A stretch of 64,000 nt of DNA from Sphingobacterium kitahiroshimense (GTDB lineage Bacteria; Bacteroidota; Bacteroidia; Sphingobacteriales; Sphingobacteriaceae), in the NCBI RefSeq assembly GCF_025961315.1, contig NZ_JAOQNK010000001.1, forward strand, positions 3,224,001 through 3,288,000, read 5' to 3'. The notes below the pieces were generated by a model. The model ran no database searches and had not been told where the DNA came from. It saw only the letters and a list, made by a program, of their open reading frames with translations. A program made the position numbers and the translations under genes. Of this stretch, positions 62,662 through 64,000 are shown piece after piece; the first letter of the stretch is position 1; each line of letters starts with the position of its first letter.

Positions 62662-64000
62662 ATGCAGTTACAAACTCTTTTATTTATAGATGGGATAACA
62701 GGTCTCATCCTCTTGATTGTAGGAATTATAGTTTTACTAATTTTTGCATTTTTCATTGTATTAAGTGCTTTCTACAAAAAAATTCCACAAGGAAAAGCAA
62801 TAGTAAGAACTGGGATTGGCGGGACAAATGTTGCTTTCAACAAAGGGATGTATGTCATTCCAGTTTTTCACAAAATGGAGATAATGGATATTTCAGTAAA
62901 AAAGATTGAAATATCCAGAATGCAGCACGATGGATTAATATGTAAGGACAATATTCGTGCTGATATTAAGGTCGCATTTTTTGTGCGTGTTAATAAGTCT
63001 GTTGATGATGTAATCAGTGTAGCACAAAATTTAGGATGTGAGCGCGCGAGTGATCCAGATACGTTAAAAAGTATTTTTGAATCCAAATTTTCAGAAGCAC
63101 TAAAAACTGTAGGAAAAAAATTCGACTTTATTGAATTGTACGAAGCTCGACGGGAATTTAGAAATGAAATTCTAAATATTATTGGGACAGATTTGAATGG
63201 CTATATATTAGACGACTGTGCAATCGATTATTTAGAACAAACAGAATTGAAATTTTTAAGTCCAGATAATATTTTAGATTCACAGGGTATCCGTAAAATC
63301 ACTGAACTAACTGCAGCTCAGAATATTCATGCCAATTTAATACGTCGTGATGAAGAAAAAGTAATTAAAAAACAGAATGTAGAAACGCGTGAGGCAATAC
63401 TTGAGTTAGATCGACAATTAGCTGAAAAAGAAGAGAAACAACGTCGCGAAATCGACAATATTAAAGCTCGTGAAGATGCTGAAATAGCGAAAGTTAGAGA
63501 AGAAGAGCGTCTAAAATCCGAAACTGTCCGCATCTCTACAGAAGAACAGTTAGCTATTCAAGAAGAAAATAAGCTTCGTCAGATTATCATTGCAGAGAAA
63601 AACAAATTACGTACTAGTGCGGTTGAAACTGAACGTGTGGAAAAAGATCGTGCACTGGAAGAGACAGAGCGAATAAGAATTGTCACATTAGCACAAATTG
63701 ATAAGGAACGTTCAATTGAAATCGAAAAGAAAAATATTCAAAATGTAATCAAAGAGCGTGTTCAACTCGAAAAAGGTGTTGTAGAAGAACAACAAGGTGT
63801 CAAAGATATAGAGGTATTCCGTGAAGTTGAACGAAAAAAACAAGCAGGTGTTATTGCGGCATCACAAGAAGCCGAAGAGCGTCTAATATCAACTGTCAAA
63901 GCTGCTGAAGCAGATAAAATAGCTTCTGAACAAAAAGCTGAGCAAGATGTTATTTTTGCGGAGTCCCGCAGAAAAGTTGCCGAGAAAAAAGCGCAAGAGT
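62662..64000 (+). CDS. yqiK: Flotillin family protein (YqiK-like), 3' end outside the window
   Basis: The first 446 codons are visible; the gene is cut by the window edge. An N-terminal membrane helix (about 12-38) precedes an SPFH/Band 7 domain (about 45-230, VRTGIGGTNVAFNKGMYVIPVFHKMEIMDISVKK-type). A long Glu/Arg/Lys-rich coiled coil follows with flotillin-like EAEERLISTVKAAEADK repeats. Flotillins organise ordered membrane domains; with PspA and YqiJ this suggests an envelope-stress module. Confidence 0.9.
   Translation, partial: MQLQTLLFIDGITGLILLIVGIIVLLIFAFFIVLSAFYKKIPQGKAIVRTGIGGTNVAFNKGMYVIPVFHKMEIMDISVKKIEISRMQHDGLICKDNIRADIKVAFFVRVNKSVDDVISVAQNLGCERASDPDTLKSIFESKFSEALKTVGKKFDFIELYEARREFRNEILNIIGTDLNGYILDDCAIDYLEQTELKFLSPDNILDSQGIRKITELTAAQNIHANLIRRDEEKVIKKQNVETREAILELDRQLAEKEEKQRREIDNIKAREDAEIAKVREEERLKSETVRISTEEQLAIQEENKLRQIIIAEKNKLRTSAVETERVEKDRALEETERIRIVTLAQIDKERSIEIEKKNIQNVIKERVQLEKGVVEEQQGVKDIEVFREVERKKQAGVIAASQEAEERLISTVKAAEADKIASEQKAEQDVIFAESRRKVAEKKAQE

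Noticed and set aside
1..64000. CRISPR arrays, tRNA or rRNA genes, insertion sequences and prophage
   Set aside because: No spaced direct repeats of CRISPR size, no cloverleaf-like sequence, no transposase or phage structural genes were seen on reading both strands. A tRNA scan was not run.

Overview
The window is A+T-rich DNA from a member of the Bacteroidota, most likely the Sphingobacteriaceae (Sphingobacterium/Pedobacter-like). The evidence is a SusC/SusD pair with a hybrid two-component regulator, an N-succinylornithine-type carbamoyltransferase, an IPExxxVDY-family gene beside pyk, ribosomal proteins lacking zinc cysteines, and promoters that fit the Bacteroidota pattern TTTG-N19-TAnnTTTG. 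The family-level placement is inference from gene content.

Layout. 1-3054 (minus): arginine biosynthesis genes argD, argF', argB and the start of proC. 3194-18151 (minus): one long ribosomal operon (S10-spc-alpha type) running rplC to rplQ, with secY, map, infA, rpmJ and rpoA, and with a promoter just upstream of rplC. rpsJ, the usual first gene, is not in front of rplC. 18526-35863: a polysaccharide utilization locus (PUL). It has two minus-strand operons (susC-susD-DUF2264-GH88, and GH95-like-heparinase II/III-GH88) separated by a plus-strand HTCS regulator. The enzymes point to a uronic-acid polysaccharide: the lyase makes unsaturated uronyl ends and the two GH88 enzymes remove them. No sulfatase is present. 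36052-44426 (minus): housekeeping genes for a CoA-binding protein, a serine beta-lactamase-like lipoprotein, pdhC and pdhA, hisS, rnc, fabF and acpP. 44698-57556 (mostly plus): IPExxxVDY protein, pyk, a decayed lipoprotein gene, an alpha-oxoamine synthase with a TetR regulator, a secreted hypothetical protein (minus), an RprXY-like two-component system, a PAP2 phosphatase, a SAM-I riboswitch controlling metE, and a DUF4833 protein. 57806-59819: a TPR-like protein and a zinc-ribbon protein (both minus), ssb and a 59-residue lipoprotein. 59898-64000: an XRE regulator divergent from an envelope-stress operon (YbjN-like, PspA, DUF4177, YqiJ-like, flotillin), which runs off the end of the window.

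The least explained parts are regulatory. They are a 10-bp phased repeat array before ssb, four TGCAA boxes spaced 13/19/13 between the XRE gene and the psp-flotillin operon, three copies of a 16-bp element before tetR, 10-bp phased TTAA boxes before a possibly leaderless two-component operon, and a terminator-like hairpin inside the ribosomal operon. The PUL, with DUF2264 and GH95-like proteins of unclear substrate, is the best candidate for an undescribed catabolic system.
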